From Sediminibacterium sp. (lineage in GTDB: Bacteria > Bacteroidota > Bacteroidia > Chitinophagales > Chitinophagaceae): DNA of 5,435 nucleotides. The stretch is from NCBI GenBank assembly GCA_030158535.1, contig JAOASV010000129.1, positions 6,971-12,405 of the forward strand, written 5' to 3'. The translations under genes and the position numbers were made by a program. Positions 5,203 to 5,435 of the stretch are shown one piece after another (position 1 is the stretch's first letter; every line of letters starts with the position of its first letter). The notes below the pieces were generated by a model. That model worked only from the letters and a program-made list of their open reading frames with translations, was not told the origin of the DNA and did not search any database.

Positions 5203-5435
5203 TTGTCTAAGAGTTCCGTAGCTATCGTTATTTTAAATTATAATGGGAAAAAGCATTTAGAAACTTTTTTGCCATCTGTTTTAAATACGACCTATGAACA
5301 TGCAAAAGTGATTATCGCAGACAATGGTTCAACAGATGATTCAATTGCATTTTTAGCCGCAAATTATCCGTCAATTACCCTCTTACAAAGAGATACCAAT
5401 GAAGGTTTTGCAGGTGGGTACAATTGGGCTTTATC
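5203..5435 (+). CDS. Family 2 glycosyltransferase, N-terminal part (runs off the edge)
   Basis: The 77 residues present match the start of a GT-A fold family 2 glycosyltransferase: beta strand VAIVILNYNG (6-15), then VIIADNGSTDDS (36-47) with the acidic nucleotide-binding Asp40, and NEGFAGGYNWAL (66-77), the block typical of the rhamnosyltransferase/WcaA-like subgroup that adds sugars to surface polysaccharides. The sugar donor and acceptor cannot be told from this part. The start is assigned to TTG at 5203: the frame has an in-frame TAA at 5197, no ATG occurs before the NYNG motif, and starting here gives the sequence MSKSSVAIVILNYNG, the normal length before the first strand. The gene would be missed by ATG-only ORF calling. 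It follows the stop of the four-helix membrane protein by three bases and is probably its operon partner. Confidence 0.9.
   Translation, partial: MSKSSVAIVILNYNGKKHLETFLPSVLNTTYEHAKVIIADNGSTDDSIAFLAANYPSITLLQRDTNEGFAGGYNWAL

Overview
The window looks like ordinary chromosomal DNA from a low-GC member of the Bacteroidota. The clues are a YfhO-type membrane protein N-terminus with the PYWTNGMFAGMPAYQ motif usual in this phylum, the weak or absent Shine-Dalgarno sequences, and -7 boxes close to the Bacteroidota consensus TAnnTTTG. A position within Chitinophagia or Sphingobacteriia is a guess from protein style and was not tested. No mobile element, CRISPR array or phage gene is visible. I found no convincing new multi-gene system; the points worth a second look are small and listed as findings.

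Layout. At the left edge, on the minus strand, lies a 104-residue ORF matching only the N-terminus of the much longer YfhO family. It ends in two stop codons that overlap a run of ATG codons in another frame. A 109-bp divergent intergenic region follows. Then come two plus-strand genes: a 99-residue membrane protein of unknown function and, overlapping it by an ATGA, the queuosine precursor transporter YhhQ. YhhQ ends two bases from the stop codon of a convergent minus-strand cluster.

That cluster, in transcription order from about 4590 down to 1517, holds a uridine-phosphorylase-like nucleoside phosphorylase, diaminopimelate epimerase (dapF), a CorA-type Mg/Co channel and a Nudix hydrolase. 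The gaps are 2, 17 and 1 bases, so it is almost certainly one operon. Its products serve nucleoside salvage, lysine and cell-wall precursor synthesis, divalent cation uptake and nucleotide-type diphosphate hydrolysis. These are housekeeping jobs with no obvious common pathway.

Divergent from this operon is a complete tRNA-Cys(GCA) gene with a good upstream promoter and a strong intrinsic terminator. Only 22 bases after the terminator, a gene for a 129-residue membrane protein of unknown function begins. It is followed three bases later by the start of a family 2 glycosyltransferase, which uses a TTG start codon and runs off the right edge.
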